DNA from: Candidatus Poribacteria bacterium
GTDB lineage: Bacteria > Poribacteria > WGA-4E > JAJDTR01
Direction of reading: 5' to 3'
Length of the DNA stretch: 40,253 nucleotides
Assembly (NCBI GenBank): GCA_022827055.1
Contig: JAJDTR010000099.1
Coordinates: 1-40,253 of the forward strand
Shown here: positions 15,629 through 27,000 of the stretch, piece by piece
How the letters are laid out: every line of letters starts with the position of its first letter
Position numbering within the stretch: position 1 is the first letter of the stretch
The notes under the pieces: model-generated
Databases searched by the model: none
The model's input: the letters and a program-made list of their open reading frames with translations, nothing else
What the model was told of the DNA's origin: nothing
Translations under genes and position numbers: made by a program

Positions 15629-18600
15629 CTACTCTAGCGCTGGCAAATCGTGATTCACGCGCCGCGTGTTGTATTCCAATCGATGGCGCAAGTGCTCGGG
15701 GTCGTTCGGATAGCTCTCATCCTCGGGATACGGATAGGCGGACATGCCGTGGAAGGGCAATGGATCGACGGTTTGAGAATGGAGCGTGTTGATATCCCCG
15801 TCCTTGTCCCAACCGTCGCTGTAGAGTATAAAACTCCTCTCCCATCCATCCTGTAACGGCGGCAACTTATCGGCATCAAACTCGACCGTCATCTCGTCCC
15901 CCGCGTTCATGATGACATACATATCGTCAACGTCTTGCAGCAACGGGGTGACATCCCCGAATCGGGTATAATACCCCTGTAGATCCCGCCACTGTCCCGC
16001 CGTTTCTACCTCTTCGTAGTCAAACAGATGCGGCGCATGCGGCGTGGGACGGTACATCTTTGAGAATCCACGATAGTGGAGATCGGCTCGGTCTGCGGAT
16101 AACTCCGTCACCCGAATCGGCACATCGCTGTCCTCGCCGACGCTGAAGAACGCCGCATCCCAGTAGATCTGCATGTCCGTCGCAATCTTCACCCGACGGT
16201 CGTCGGAAAGAAACCTCCCCGTTAGGTCGATTGCGATGGTCTTATTCTTTCCCGCGGGCAACCCGATTATATCGATTACGGTTTCCCACTCTCCCTTTGC
16301 ATTCCGCACCTGCAGATACGGGAAAGCCGGATTGATTTGCGGATTTTGGAAGAGTGACACGTTGATGCTCGTATCGGTGGGAAAGATCCAACCGGTGAGG
16401 AAAAGCGTTACCGGTTCGCCAACAGGCACGTCCCCTAGGTCGAGGATGATAGCGTGCGGTGAGACAACGCCTTGATAGTGCCCCGATTCGTGCTCAATCG
16501 CGTACCGATAATCAAATGCCTTGAGCGCATCGGAGACATCGTTTCCGAGGTGGTCAAAAGCGCTTCGCGGCTGGCGCTTCTCCTCGACGGTATGAATCTT
16601 GAACGGAGGATACGGTGGCAGCGTGTATCTTTCATCGACGAAAATCTCCGTCCCGGCGGGTCGATCTACCGCCATCAATTTCACCATATCGAAATATGCC
16701 GTTTCCCAAAGTTCCTCCGTAATTTGCAGCGAATAAACCCCGTCTTTCGGAGTCATGAAGTCAGGAAGCTTCACATAATCTGCGGTCTGATCCGGCGCGA
16801 TGGAGCCGATAGAGGTAATCATACCGAGCGGGCTACGCCACAGAAGGTCGGTTACAAACCGATAGCGCTCGCCATCATAGACATAAAGGAATGGGCAAGA
16901 CCCCTTCAAGATTTGTTTCTCGACGATTCGCTGATTGGCTTCCGGTTTAATCACGTTCTGAGGAACGCCGTTCGTCCACACCACGCGCAACACATCCGCC
17001 CGCTCTGCCAATCCCAAGCCGAAATGCGAAGTCGGCTCAGTCGTGTACCTCATCTGGTACAGGTCGTCAATTTTGACCTCGACTTTGGAGCCGATGCCGT
17101 CAATGTTGACCTTGTTGTTGCCTGTAGTCACCGCTTCAAGCCGTACCTGAAGCCAGTTGTTCCGGTTGCCGCCGTCATTGCGCAGCGCTACAACCCGGCC
17201 TTCTGTGTCAACCAAGAAGAGATCGAGATCGCCATCATTGTCATAGTCTCCGACAGCGCCATGGACGCCGCCGGAAAGGGAGTTCGGAAGGTTGTCTGAA
17301 ACATCCGTAAACCGCCCAGTCCCGTCATTTCGAAATAAGAGAACGGGCCGATTGTGGCCATGTGCCAATCTGCCCCATCGTACGCCGAGTATCCATAGAT
17401 CGAGAAATCCGTCGTTGTCGAAATCGACGAAGTGGCAATCCCTACTGTGTAGTCCAGATGTAATCAGCATAACCGCATCAAAGTGTTTATCGCGGGTGAA
17501 CGTGCCATCGCCGCGATTGCGATAAAGTTGGTGAGTTTCTCCGACCGCTGTAGCAAGAAAAAGGTCAAGCGCACCGTCATTGTTGTAATCCGCGGCAGCA
17601 ACCGAAGTGAAGTGTTGGTCTTGCGGGATACCGGTTTCGTCCGTCACTGCTTTCATCCGTCCCTGACGCTGGTTGTCGTAGAGTGTGCAGCCCGTTGTGC
17701 TGTTGACAATAAACAGATCTATGTCGCCGTCATCGTCGAAATCCCCGAAAGCGGCATCTCTGCCGGGAGAAGGCACGGAAGGGAGAAAGGTTTGGTGTGT
17801 AACATCGGTGAAAGTGTTGTCGGCGTTGTTGCGATGGACTTCAATTTCATTATCGGTAATGTAAATTTTGTCCAAATCTCCGTCATGGTCGTAATCGACA
17901 AATAGCAACTCCGCGTCGACTCCGCCTCCCATAACTTCATAAAAAAATTGTGGCGGATTAACGCGATCGCCGTCATCGAATTCGACTACCGTCTCTTCTT
18001 TCTTTTTCAGAATAAACCAATCTTGGTCACCATCTTTATCAATGTCCGCAAAAGCCGATGCGCCTCCGTGTGCTGCTGCAGCGAAAAGGCCCGATACCCG
18101 ATCCTCCTTCCCATTTTCATCTAGTGGGAATGATGTGTAATACTCGCTATCTGGCGCTAATAGCACAAACAACTCTAGGCCGCCATCGTTGTCAGTGTCT
18201 GCCACAAATACCTTCATCGGCTTCCCCCGTCTAGGTAAAGTACCAAGAATCTCTTCACTCACATCAACGAAACGCACGTCAATCGGTGGACTCAACTTCG
18301 CCTTCACGCGGGATTTGAAACCTTGATTGAATTCCTCAATCGGGTGCCCCAAGATATCCGTCACCAACTCGCCAATCCCCTGCTGGTAGCGGGGCGTCGC
18401 TTTCTGAATATTCTCGAAGATTCGAATGTATTTCTTTGCGCCCTTTGAATCGCCCTCCTCAAGCAGGTGCAACCCCTGATTGAGATATTTCAGCGCATCC
18501 TCCTTGACATCCCGGAACAGGACAGCTAATTCCGCGCCAATCTGTTTCGCTTCTTCAATCCGTTCAACCTGCAAAAGCGCTTGCGCCAATTTGAGCCGAA

Positions 18601-19147
18601 CAACGGCGTTCGTCGGAGCTTGGTCGCGCAGCGTCTGGAGGTGTAAAATTGCTTGCTGCGTGGCATCGGAATCATCCCGTAGTCCGAGATAGTGACGTAC
18701 CAGCTTGTACCGCGCCCCCAAATCTTCGGGATCAAGCTTCACTGCCTCGTTCATCTCCGCAACAGCTTCTTCGGACTTGCCCTGCCACTGGTAGATTTCC
18801 GAGAGGATAAAATGCAGTTGACTATCCATCGGTTGAACTTCAAGCCCGCGCTTGGCCCACACTTCCGCTTCTTCGCTGTTCTTGAGGCGAAGATTCGCCA
18901 CAGCCAAATTGCCGTAACCGATGGCTTCATCCGGGATAAGGTCGATTAGCGCACGGAATTCCTCAGCCGCCTTGTTTGGCTGGGATTCTTCGAGATAGGC
19001 TAAACCTAGGTTCTGATGGTGAATTGCTCCCGCGATAACCTCCGCGGGGCTGCGTTCTTGAGCTAAGGCGTTCGGGAGATATAGTATAAGAAAGGAAAAG
19101 ATGACGGGAATTGAAACATGAAGAATGTCGTGCCTTGCGTGGCTCAT
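15629..19147 (-). CDS. Large exported TPR / FG-GAP repeat / ASPIC-UnbV protein
   Basis: A 1172-residue protein with a signal peptide (SIPVIFSFLILYLPNALAQ), so it is exported. Order of domains: about six TPR units (residues 40-250), at least seven FG-GAP/VCBS blades (about 300-650) each with a calcium-binding-type core such as DTDNDGG, DIDKDGDQD, DYDHDGDLD, DFDDDGDID and DYDNDGDLD, then an ASPIC/UnbV domain (about 665-735: GIGSKVEVKID, FGLGLAERADV) and a long C-terminal region starting CPFLYVYDGERYRF. The blades should fold as a Ca-binding beta-propeller of the integrin/rhamnogalacturonan-lyase type; the role is probably surface binding. The domain order is known from environmental bacteria, mostly without experimental function. 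The gene follows a 79-codon gene by 39 bases. No strong ribosome-binding site is seen at the start. Confidence 0.9.
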   Translation of the reverse strand: MSHARHDILHVSIPVIFSFLILYLPNALAQERSPAEVIAGAIHHQNLGLAYLEESQPNKAAEEFRALIDLIPDEAIGYGNLAVANLRLKNSEEAEVWAKRGLEVQPMDSQLHFILSEIYQWQGKSEEAVAEMNEAVKLDPEDLGARYKLVRHYLGLRDDSDATQQAILHLQTLRDQAPTNAVVRLKLAQALLQVERIEEAKQIGAELAVLFRDVKEDALKYLNQGLHLLEEGDSKGAKKYIRIFENIQKATPRYQQGIGELVTDILGHPIEEFNQGFKSRVKAKLSPPIDVRFVDVSEEILGTLPRRGKPMKVFVADTDNDGGLELFVLLAPDSEYYTSFPLDENGKEDRVSGLFAAAAHGGASAFADIDKDGDQDWFILKKKEETVVEFDDGDRVNPPQFFYEVMGGGVDAELLFVDYDHDGDLDKIYITDNEIEVHRNNADNTFTDVTHQTFLPSVPSPGRDAAFGDFDDDGDIDLFIVNSTTGCTLYDNQRQGRMKAVTDETGIPQDQHFTSVAAADYNNDGALDLFLATAVGETHQLYRNRGDGTFTRDKHFDAVMLITSGLHSRDCHFVDFDNDGFLDLWILGVRWGRLAHGHNRPVLLFRNDGTGRFTDVSDNLPNSLSGGVHGAVGDYDNDGDLDLFLVDTEGRVVALRNDGGNRNNWLQVRLEAVTTGNNKVNIDGIGSKVEVKIDDLYQMRYTTEPTSHFGLGLAERADVLRVVWTNGVPQNVIKPEANQRIVEKQILKGSCPFLYVYDGERYRFVTDLLWRSPLGMITSIGSIAPDQTADYVKLPDFMTPKDGVYSLQITEELWETAYFDMVKLMAVDRPAGTEIFVDERYTLPPYPPFKIHTVEEKRQPRSAFDHLGNDVSDALKAFDYRYAIEHESGHYQGVVSPHAIILDLGDVPVGEPVTLFLTGWIFPTDTSINVSLFQNPQINPAFPYLQVRNAKGEWETVIDIIGLPAGKNKTIAIDLTGRFLSDDRRVKIATDMQIYWDAAFFSVGEDSDVPIRVTELSADRADLHYRGFSKMYRPTPHAPHLFDYEEVETAGQWRDLQGYYTRFGDVTPLLQDVDDMYVIMNAGDEMTVEFDADKLPPLQDGWERSFILYSDGWDKDGDINTLHSQTVDPLPFHGMSAYPYPEDESYPNDPEHLRHRLEYNTRRVNHDLPALE

Positions 19148-19186
19148 AAAATTCGTAGAGATTCCTATCGTAAAACTCAGATGGAG

Positions 19187-19426
19187 TCAATCATCTTTCT
19201 GCGCGAGGTCAAGCGCGATGAACCGGTAGCCGACTTCCGTCAGTCGGTTCACAATCGTCTCGCGCATCTGGAGTGCGCGGTCAAAAGCTGCTTCCGGCAC
19301 TTGTATGCGTAAAACCGGAGAGTGGTCAAAGAGCAGTGCCTCCTTGATACCAATCTCCTCTAAAAAACCCCGTGCATCCGCGAGTGATTGGTCTTTTTCC
19401 GTGTTCGACTGGGAATTTTGGCTCAT
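19187..19426 (-). CDS. Small protein resembling the LarE C-terminal segment
   Basis: A 79-residue protein. The second half, SPVLRIQVPEAAFDRALQMR followed by ETIVNRLTEVGYRFIALDL, parallels the C-terminal end of LarE-type sacrificial sulfur transferases (pattern: aRIEVPxExxxxLLxxREEIVxxLxxLGFxYVxLDL). The ATP-binding PP-loop domain and the sulfur-donating region of LarE are absent, so enzyme activity of that kind is not expected. It may be a free-standing version of a small alpha/beta domain shared more widely. No signal peptide. It lies 39 bases upstream of the secreted FG-GAP gene, probably in one transcript; the link between them is unclear. No strong ribosome-binding site precedes ATG 19426. 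Confidence 0.6.
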   Translation of the reverse strand: MSQNSQSNTEKDQSLADARGFLEEIGIKEALLFDHSPVLRIQVPEAAFDRALQMRETIVNRLTEVGYRFIALDLAQKDD

Positions 19427-19590
19427 TCTATTTTGATATGTATAAATGATTCTTCGAGATAGCGATGTTCACCACAACGGCGGCGGTCAATCTTATCACC
19501 TCCGCTATAGGTGGTCAAATGAAAACCGTTGATTTCAATTTCCCCCTCCCCTTACACGGAATGTCATTCATTCCCTGTCCGCCCCCGCTC

Positions 19591-19614
19591 GGTCTGGATT
19601 GCCAAATCCAGACC
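19591..19614. repeat. Perfect 10-bp hairpin after the quinone oxidoreductase stop
   Basis: GGTCTGGATT-GCCA-AATCCAGACC lies 13 bases past the stop of the minus-strand gene at 19628. A U-run is lacking on either side, so it looks like a 3'-end stabilising or repeat hairpin rather than a standard terminator. Confidence 0.6.
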
Positions 19615-19627
19615 TCAATGACGGCGC

Positions 19628-20608
19628 TCACTCAACCTTCAAGAGGATCTTGCCGAAATTTCTGTTAGACTCCATGTACTCGTGCGCTTCCCGCGCCTGC
19701 GATAACGGCATAACCGTATCGATTATAGCGTTAATCTTCCCCTCCTTGAGAAGTGGCAGCCACCGGTCGATAAATCGCTCGGTAATGCGAATTTTGTCCT
19801 CAAGTGGTAGCGCACGCATCACGGAACCGAAAATCTGCAGACGGTTTCGCAAAATAATTCCCAAATCGATTTCACCTGTGCTGCCGCCCATCAACCCAAC
19901 CACGACCAAGCGCCCCCGTGGTTTGAGTATGGCGAGATTGCGTTTGAGGTAGGGCGCTCCGATAAAATCTTGCACCACGTCCACCCCTTCTCCGTCTGTC
20001 AGTCGCATGATTTCATCGGCGAAGTCCGCTCCCTTATAGTTGATCCCCTCCGTGCATCCAAGCGTTTTGCTCCGCTCAATCTTTTCTGCGGATCCGGCGG
20101 TGATAAACACCCGCGCGCCTATCTGATGCGCCATTTGCGTCCCGGTCGTGCCTACGCCGCTTCCGCCCGCATGAATCAGCACCGTTTCGCCGGCGCTTAG
20201 TTTGCCGAAGGTAAATAGCGTTTCACTCGCCGTAAAGAAGACTTCCGGCACCGCTGCCGCCTGTTCAAAACTCCATCCTTCCGGAATGGGCATCGCCATG
20301 CGATAGTCGATAACCGTCTGCTCCGCGTATCCTCCGCTCCCAATTAAGCCGAATACGCGGTCACCCTGTTTGAAACCGGTCACGTTCTCCCCAACCCGTT
20401 CAACCGTGCCGGCGATTTCCAAACCGAGTATCTCGGATTCACCCGGCGGCATGGGGTAAGATCCCTTTCGTTGAATGGTGTCCACTCGATTTACGCCAGC
20501 CGCTTTGACATTGACCAATAACTGTGTCGGACTAGGGGACGGCGAGGGAAACTCCTCTAATTTCAGAACTTCGGGACCGCCGCTTTCGGTTGCAATGATT
20601 GCCTTCAT
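19628..20608 (-). CDS. Zinc-independent quinone oxidoreductase / enoyl reductase (MDR superfamily, PIG3-like)
   Basis: A 326-residue cytoplasmic medium-chain dehydrogenase/reductase without the zinc-ligand set of alcohol dehydrogenases. The N-terminus MKAIIATESGGPEVLKLEE, AAGVNRVDTIQRKGSYP, GLEIAGTVERVG and VPEVFFTA all fit the NADPH:quinone oxidoreductase/PIG3 branch. The nucleotide-binding loop is HAGGSGVGTTGTQMA at about 140-155. The family reduces quinones or alpha,beta-unsaturated carbonyls with NADPH. It is a single gene with its own gap on both sides; the start ATG 20608 has no clear ribosome-binding site. The physiological substrate is not predictable. Confidence 0.9.
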   Translation of the reverse strand: MKAIIATESGGPEVLKLEEFPSPSPSPTQLLVNVKAAGVNRVDTIQRKGSYPMPPGESEILGLEIAGTVERVGENVTGFKQGDRVFGLIGSGGYAEQTVIDYRMAMPIPEGWSFEQAAAVPEVFFTASETLFTFGKLSAGETVLIHAGGSGVGTTGTQMAHQIGARVFITAGSAEKIERSKTLGCTEGINYKGADFADEIMRLTDGEGVDVVQDFIGAPYLKRNLAILKPRGRLVVVGLMGGSTGEIDLGIILRNRLQIFGSVMRALPLEDKIRITERFIDRWLPLLKEGKINAIIDTVMPLSQAREAHEYMESNRNFGKILLKVE

Positions 20609-20991
20609 TAAATGTCGTGAGCGAGAATCGCCTTCTCCTTTTTTATTCGGTTATTTTCGACTGTCTGGGAATTTTATCATATCTGTCACGCGCTAGGCAA
20701 TTTCAAAAAGGAGTTGGGGATTTTGTGCGCGGGTGTTCTTACCAAAGACAACGCAAATAAATACTTCTGGGGATGGTGGACAGGGGAGTTCTATCGCAGT
20801 CGCTAAGGGAACTCTATCGAACTCACTATGGGATTTACTATCGTCTTCGCTATCAAGATCTCTATCGCACTCGTTGTCCACTCGCTTGATCTCAGTTGAT
20901 CGTTCGTTTGATCCCATCCTACAAAACTGGAGAAAATCGTCTCTTTCAGGTAAAATATAGTAGATCGGAACGCCAGACGAAGAATGTACCT
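20609..20991. other. Intergenic region with a degenerate tandem array
   Basis: About 380 bases between the divergent quinone oxidoreductase and the 2038-aa protein gene. The second half is a repeat array (20791-20912). Frames on both strands read moderately like protein (a plus frame ending ANKYFWGWWTGEFYRSR and a minus frame ending NTRAQNPQLLFEIA), but they overlap each other and the repeat array, so I annotate neither. Confidence 0.5.
20791..20912 (+). repeat. Tandem array derived from the 45-bp dispersed repeat (copy D)
   Basis: The core CTATCG recurs at 20791, 20814, 20838 and 20862, a period of 23-24 bases, each followed by a variable TCGCT/TCACT-like segment. The array ends with CTCGCTTGATCTCAGTTGAT and a further CGTTTGATC, the 3' end of the dispersed repeat. 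It lies upstream of the 2038-aa protein gene. Confidence 0.65.
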
Positions 20992-21063
20992 ATGTTGTTT
21001 GGTTTAGTTATCCCTATTTTCGGCATTTTTAGCGGTATCGGAGGATTCGGGTCGGTAACATGA
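20992..21063 (+). CDS. Short hydrophobic leader ORF overlapping the 2038-aa gene
   Basis: ATG 20992 opens 23 codons (MLFGLVIPIFGIFSGIGGFG, then SVT) and ends in TGA that overlaps the next ATG as ATGA (21060-21063). The GGAGG inside it (about 21040) is too far from the large gene's start to serve well, so coupling to translation of this leader is a reasonable explanation. The peptide would span a membrane once. Its own ribosome-binding site is weak, so it may be only a chance frame. Confidence 0.35.
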   Translation: MLFGLVIPIFGIFSGIGGFGSVT

Positions 21064-24000
21064 ATTTGAAATACTTTCTTCTCGGAGGCGTCGCTGTATT
21101 GCTCGGCTTTCTGCTGTACCCGCGCGGGGAAGACGCGGTCGATCAGCAATATGTCAAACCCATCCGTCAGTTAGATAACGAGCCCCTCCATTACACGGAC
21201 ATTTTGCGCACGACTCCGATTTATACCACTTTCGATCTCGGTTATGTCTATAAAATCGACAAAGTTGAACTGCAATTCGATAACCCGAATGAGAGCGGCC
21301 CAAAACAGTTTGACCTGTTGGTGCAGACTGATCGGTTAAAAACACCCTTTCCCCGCGCTTATTCTTTCGTTGGCAGTTCCCGCGAATACAAATATCCAAC
21401 GCATTCCCTCCCTGTCCCGGTCGAAGCACGCTGGATACAGGTTGTGATTAACGACTGGTTCAGCGACCGGCCAAGATTGAAAAACGAGGAATTCCGAGTC
21501 GGATTGCGACATGAATCGCCGAGCCAATTCCTTACGGTGGAGGCGAATCACAATAACTCGGCAGACCTGATGAAATTGACGGATTTGCTGATTTCCGAGG
21601 ATTCCAAGTGGAAGGGTGCGCGGAGAATAGAGGAGAAGGTTGAGATAGATGGCAAAACAGAACGCCGAATCTCTTACGCTTCCCCGACAGATGTCGTTGA
21701 GGTCACGGCGGATCTGGGCGCCGTCTCCGAGATTTACGGTTTCCGCCTCACAACCGATGGCCCCGGCAACAACCTCAAGCGATTCCGTATTCTAATCAGT
21801 TCGGATGGAGGCAAATACTCTGAGGTATACGCATCCAACATCTTGCCTGACGATACCCTCACAGATCTTCACCTTTTCGAGTCGTCCCGCGCAAATCATT
21901 CCAAATCCGGCGATCTGCCGAGCGGCGATACGATCAGCGCACGTTATGTCCGCTTGCAGATTGACAATGGAGATTGGTACGGCAGTTATCCGGAGCTTCG
22001 TGAATTTGAAGTCTTCACCGACGCCTATCGTTTACCTCCCCCGTCGGACCACAAGTTGAGCGATTATAACGCCGTACAGATGCACTATGAAAACCTGGGA
22101 TTAGATGGCAATGTCTTGGCGCCGCACCTGCTTCAAGGATTTGCTTTTGATCGTGACACAAGAGACGAAAACCACCATTTCATAGCGCCGGATAGGGTAG
22201 ACGCCGGGAACATGTCTAGCCAGCTGAGTTTCGCCTATCATTACGACCAGGTGAAACTAAGATACACGGACCTGAATCCATCACACCTCTATTGGGTGCA
22301 AACAACATATTTGGGCGAAAGGGATGGGGGACGGACACAGAACTTTGTAGTCGATGGATTCATCCTGCATGAGGGGAGGCCTGTACCGGAAGGAAAAGCC
22401 GAAATCAATGTTTTCCGGATTCCGAGTGCCGCATACGCTGATGGTTTCGTCGAACTGAATTTCAATCGCCTCGCAGGTCCGAATGCTGTTGTTTCAGAGG
22501 TCTCCATTTTGGAGGCGCGGATTGCAACCGATACCGATCTTGATGCGGCATCAAGAAATCAGGACATAGGGTGGGCGGTTCGCGTTCCCTCCGAGCCATC
22601 CTCCGCCAGCCGCGTAGTGATTGATGGACAACTGAACGAATGGTCTCAATTATATCCGCTTCTCCCCGACGGCTATGACGCGAGCGCCAACACCCCAATA
22701 GCGCTTCACGCCCAATGGGATGAAGACAATCTCTATATTGCGGCGGTAACGCATCAACAACGAGCGCCGATAGAGATTTTAGGGGCGCAGCAAGACGAAG
22801 GTGAGCGCCTTGCCTCTGAATATAGCTCTGTATTGCACCTGTTTGTTGACTCAGTTCTCCGCAGATCCCCAGGAATGTATACCGCGAGCGACCATCACTT
22901 CACATTCACCATCTTCGATTCTGAAGGGGACGAACCGCGGGTCGTGCCGGCGCAAATCCATCACCACCTTGATGCCATTCCCAACAGCATCAATCACCAT
23001 CAGGCAATTGAGACAGCCGTAACGAAAACAGATGTCGGACACATCTTGGAAGCGCGAATCCCCAAGGGTCTTGCGCTTTCTGATTTCCATCCGGAACTTG
23101 AGGGACGCATCGGATTGAACTATGTGCTAGAAAGCTTGAATAGCCGCGACAATCAATCTCGCCTGTTTGCGTATGGGACGAGTGATTTGACGGCACCCCC
23201 AAATCGCTGGAATGTACTCCGGCTTGCAAACCAGATCAGCGGGCAGGCTGCTATCATTGGCCAACACCGCTCCGCGACTGGAAGTGAAACCATTGCCTTA
23301 ACGGAAATGGACGGCCACACTCCGCGTTCTCACGCGATGTTTAGTGCCGGAGACATTCTCATACTCTGTGTCTGGGATGTCGAGCGCAATACCAATCGTA
23401 ACGAATCCGAGTCGATTGCGGCAGAATTGCGAAATGAAACGTTAGGAAAATCGTGGAGGATCTTTTTGCACGAGAGCGATCCGGCTGCGCTCATTGACGA
23501 CGACCCGGAAAATGATCGGGCGGACAACAGTTTCCTCTTCGCTGCGAAGCTTGAGACTCTCTATCGTGAAGATGGCAACATGCCCCTCGACTCGGAAGCG
23601 AACACAGAACCCAAGTTTGCGCCCACCCCACTCCTCGTTGACGGTAAGGAAGTCATATCCTTAACCTACATCGATCCCTATTACAGTGCCACCCAACACA
23701 ATCAACCTGTTAAAACGTCTACGGTGGTTAAAACCGGGACAACGGGGACAATCATAATCACAAACGAATCCGGGGAAATAATCCGAGAATTTGAGCTTGA
23801 CGACACAATATACATCCGAGTTCAAGATGCGGACCTGGATGGGATGGATCAGGTGTCTGTTCATGAAATCAGTGTGCGTCTACTCGCCCCTCAAACATCG
23901 GAGGCTGAGTCTATAAAACTGAGTTACAATCAGAATCAAGATGCGTACGTGGGAGAAATTGCGACAAGGTATAGTGAATCCCCGGCGCCGGGCGACGGCA

Positions 24001-27000
24001 TCCTGCAATCGGTCGGCAAACGGTATGTGCAGGCGGTGTATCTGGATGAGATTCAGGACACGGGAAGGACAAACGTACTCGTCAGCGCAAGAGTAGACGC
24101 GGTCGTCGGGAAGACCGCCCGTATTCAGTTGCGCCCAAGTACGGACTGGCATACCGGCAACGATTTCAAATCTTTCTATGCTGGAGATCGACTTGCCGTG
24201 TGGTTGACAGACATCGATCTCAATCAAGACGACGACCAGAGAGAAACCGTTGACGTTACGTTGAGCGGAAACCTCCTTGGTGATCAGTATAAACTAACAC
24301 TCACGGAGATTAAACCGGAATTGGGAGAATTCGTTGGGTTTTTCCAAACACGGCACGCAAATTCCGCGTCGACAAACGCGGTTCTCGAAGTAACGGGAAC
24401 AGAGATTATCACGGTCAGCCATCTCGATCTACTTCAAGATTCCGGCCAAACGGATGTGATTGTCACGGATAAAGCGCATGTGAAAGCCGGAGATGACGGG
24501 ACGATTGAAATTCTCAAATCCAACTATCTGACACAGCGTGAGAGGTTCAACGCGGGAGAAACTCTCTACTTTCGTTTGCGAGACGAAGATATAAGGGATG
24601 AAACCGTTGAAATCACACTTGAAGGGAATGAATTGAACGATCGCGAGACCGTTCATCTATTGCCATCTCCTGCACCCGGCGATGCTCAAATCCAACCTGT
24701 CAAAAGCGTATATTACGGTTCGATTCCAACAACCTATGACCTCGTATCCACGAAAGCCGATAGTCTGCTGCAAGTGCAAGGAACGGAACAGATTCGAGTA
24801 TCTTACATTGACGAGCTACGTGCCACAGGTGAAGTATCCTTCGTCACTACGGCAGATTGTGTTGTAAATGCCGGCGCAACCGGTTCGCTCAAAGTATATA
24901 ACGATGCCAATTTTAATCCTGACGCGGTTGAAAATCGCGAAATATCGAAATTTCGTGCTGGCGACACGTTGATTCTGGAGATTCAGGATAGCGACTTAAA
25001 TAAAGCCGATGCGGTCGCGGATCTGTTTGAAACCGAGTTCAGTGAAAATACCCAACGCGATGCCATTCGCGTTTCGATGGTTGAAACGCGGGGCGAATCA
25101 GGTGTTTTTCGCGGCGAAGTCCGCACCGGCTACAGTGAGACATCAATTCCAACCGACAGTATCTTGCAGGTTCAAGGGGGCGGTGTTGTCAATTTCACAT
25201 ACATTGATGCCCTGCAAAACACGGGAGCAACCCAAGTTCCAATCACGGCAACACTCTCTGTCGAATCCGGTGATAAGGGTACGTTGAGGCTTTACGGCGC
25301 CGAAAGTGGGAAACTTATCAGCGGATTCGCTTTCGGCACCGGCAGTTTCGAGGCGGGTGAAAGACTCCGAATCGAATTAATTGATAAAGACCTAAACCTC
25401 TCGCGAGAAGTAACTGACACAATAAAGATTATCGCAACCGGGAACGTGCTCAAGGACGAAGTGGCACTCATGTTGGAAGAGACCGAAGACGATAGCGCCA
25501 TTTTCGTGGGCGAATTGCGGACGCAGAAATTCGATCAGACCGAATGTCCCGATTCCACTTCGCAAAGCGGGGACACTACCGAATCGACTGGAGGTGAGGC
25601 AACTTCTCTCGATTCTGAGAATAGCCTTGATATGGCAAGCGAAATACAACCCGTCGCCCTCCCCGACGGTGTTCTGCAGGTGACCGATAAAGAGAGGATT
25701 ACTGTCGAATATATCGATATGCTTACCACGAAGGGGGAACCACACGTCCCAATCCAAGTCGAAGCGGTCGTGTTGGGGGGTAGCGCCGGCTTGTTGCGAA
25801 TTGTCAATGAGGATGGCGTTGGCGCTCAATTTGCCCCGACTCAGGAATTGGCAAAATTCAATGCTGGAGAATCCGTTTATTTCCGATTGGAGGATTTACT
25901 CTTGAGCACGGTAATCGGCACGGAAGAAGTGCAGATCACGGTCTCAGGAGACAGAACACGGGATAGCGTCGGTGTTACCTTGCGAAAACATCCGGAGGCA
26001 CAGGACGTATTCACCGCATTTATTCCGACGCGGTATGGCACCTCCCCGATAGCTGATGAAACTCTTGATGTGCAAGGTGGTGAAGAGGTTCGTGCGGTCT
26101 ACAATCCGCCATCCCCTATTGTCCAAGATTTCGGCATTGCAGATTATACCTACGTGAATTACGGAGTGCGGGGCAACCTGAGCATTGTCAATCAGGACGG
26201 GACCCGTCTTAGCAATTTCAACATAGGAGGTTCGATTTACTTCCGTCTCGAAGACGCGGACTTGAATGCGGATCCATTCGTAGCGGAATCGGCGAAGGTA
26301 GTTGTAGCTAAAACCGATTCGCAGGGTACGATGCAACGCTCCATCTCGACAACTGTTCCTCTGTATGAAGATGGTCCGGATTCACATATTTTTCGTGGGG
26401 CGCTTTCTACGCAATACGGCAGAGTTTCAACCGAAAACGGCATGGGACTGGTCGGGGAAGAAATCTTGACCGCAACTTATGAAGATGCACTAACTGATAC
26501 CGGAGAGATGAATGTGGAGATTGAGGTTGCCTGTCGCGCGAACCCCGTCGCATGGGCGCAGTACACGGTCGAACCGGTAGTGATTGATGGCGTTGACGAT
26601 AAATGGCCGCTGGAAAGAGTTATCCGAACATCAAAAGACGAAGGACTAATTTGGCTGCAATGGAGCGACGATTCCCTTTATCTCCTCGCCCAAATCTATG
26701 ATAATGATGTGAAGGTACCCAACGCGCTCAGATATTACGAAGGTGCCGATGCGCTGGAAATACACATCAATATGGGAGCAACCGGGGATAGTAAACCGGA
26801 GTACCTAGAGACTGGAAAAGATCCGAACCGATACATTCTCTGGATTTGTCCGAAAGGGGCGGGATTCGGCGGGGACGAGCCGTACATCGGTCAGTGGCTA
26901 CCGGATAGAATCTACAACTACGAGGCAAACAATCTCAAAGCCGCCGTAAGACAGAAGTCCGACTATTACATCATCGAAGCGCGGATACCGTTCTACCCCG

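Noticed and set aside
20791-20912. CRISPR array
   Set aside because: The period is only 23-24 bases, units are degenerate, there are no unique spacers of constant size and no cas genes in the window.
20693-20917. Minus-strand frame of 74 codons ending NTRAQNPQLLFEIA
   Set aside because: It lies over the 23-24 base tandem array, which explains its repetitive acidic half, and a protein-like plus-strand frame covers the same bases. No ribosome-binding site supports it.
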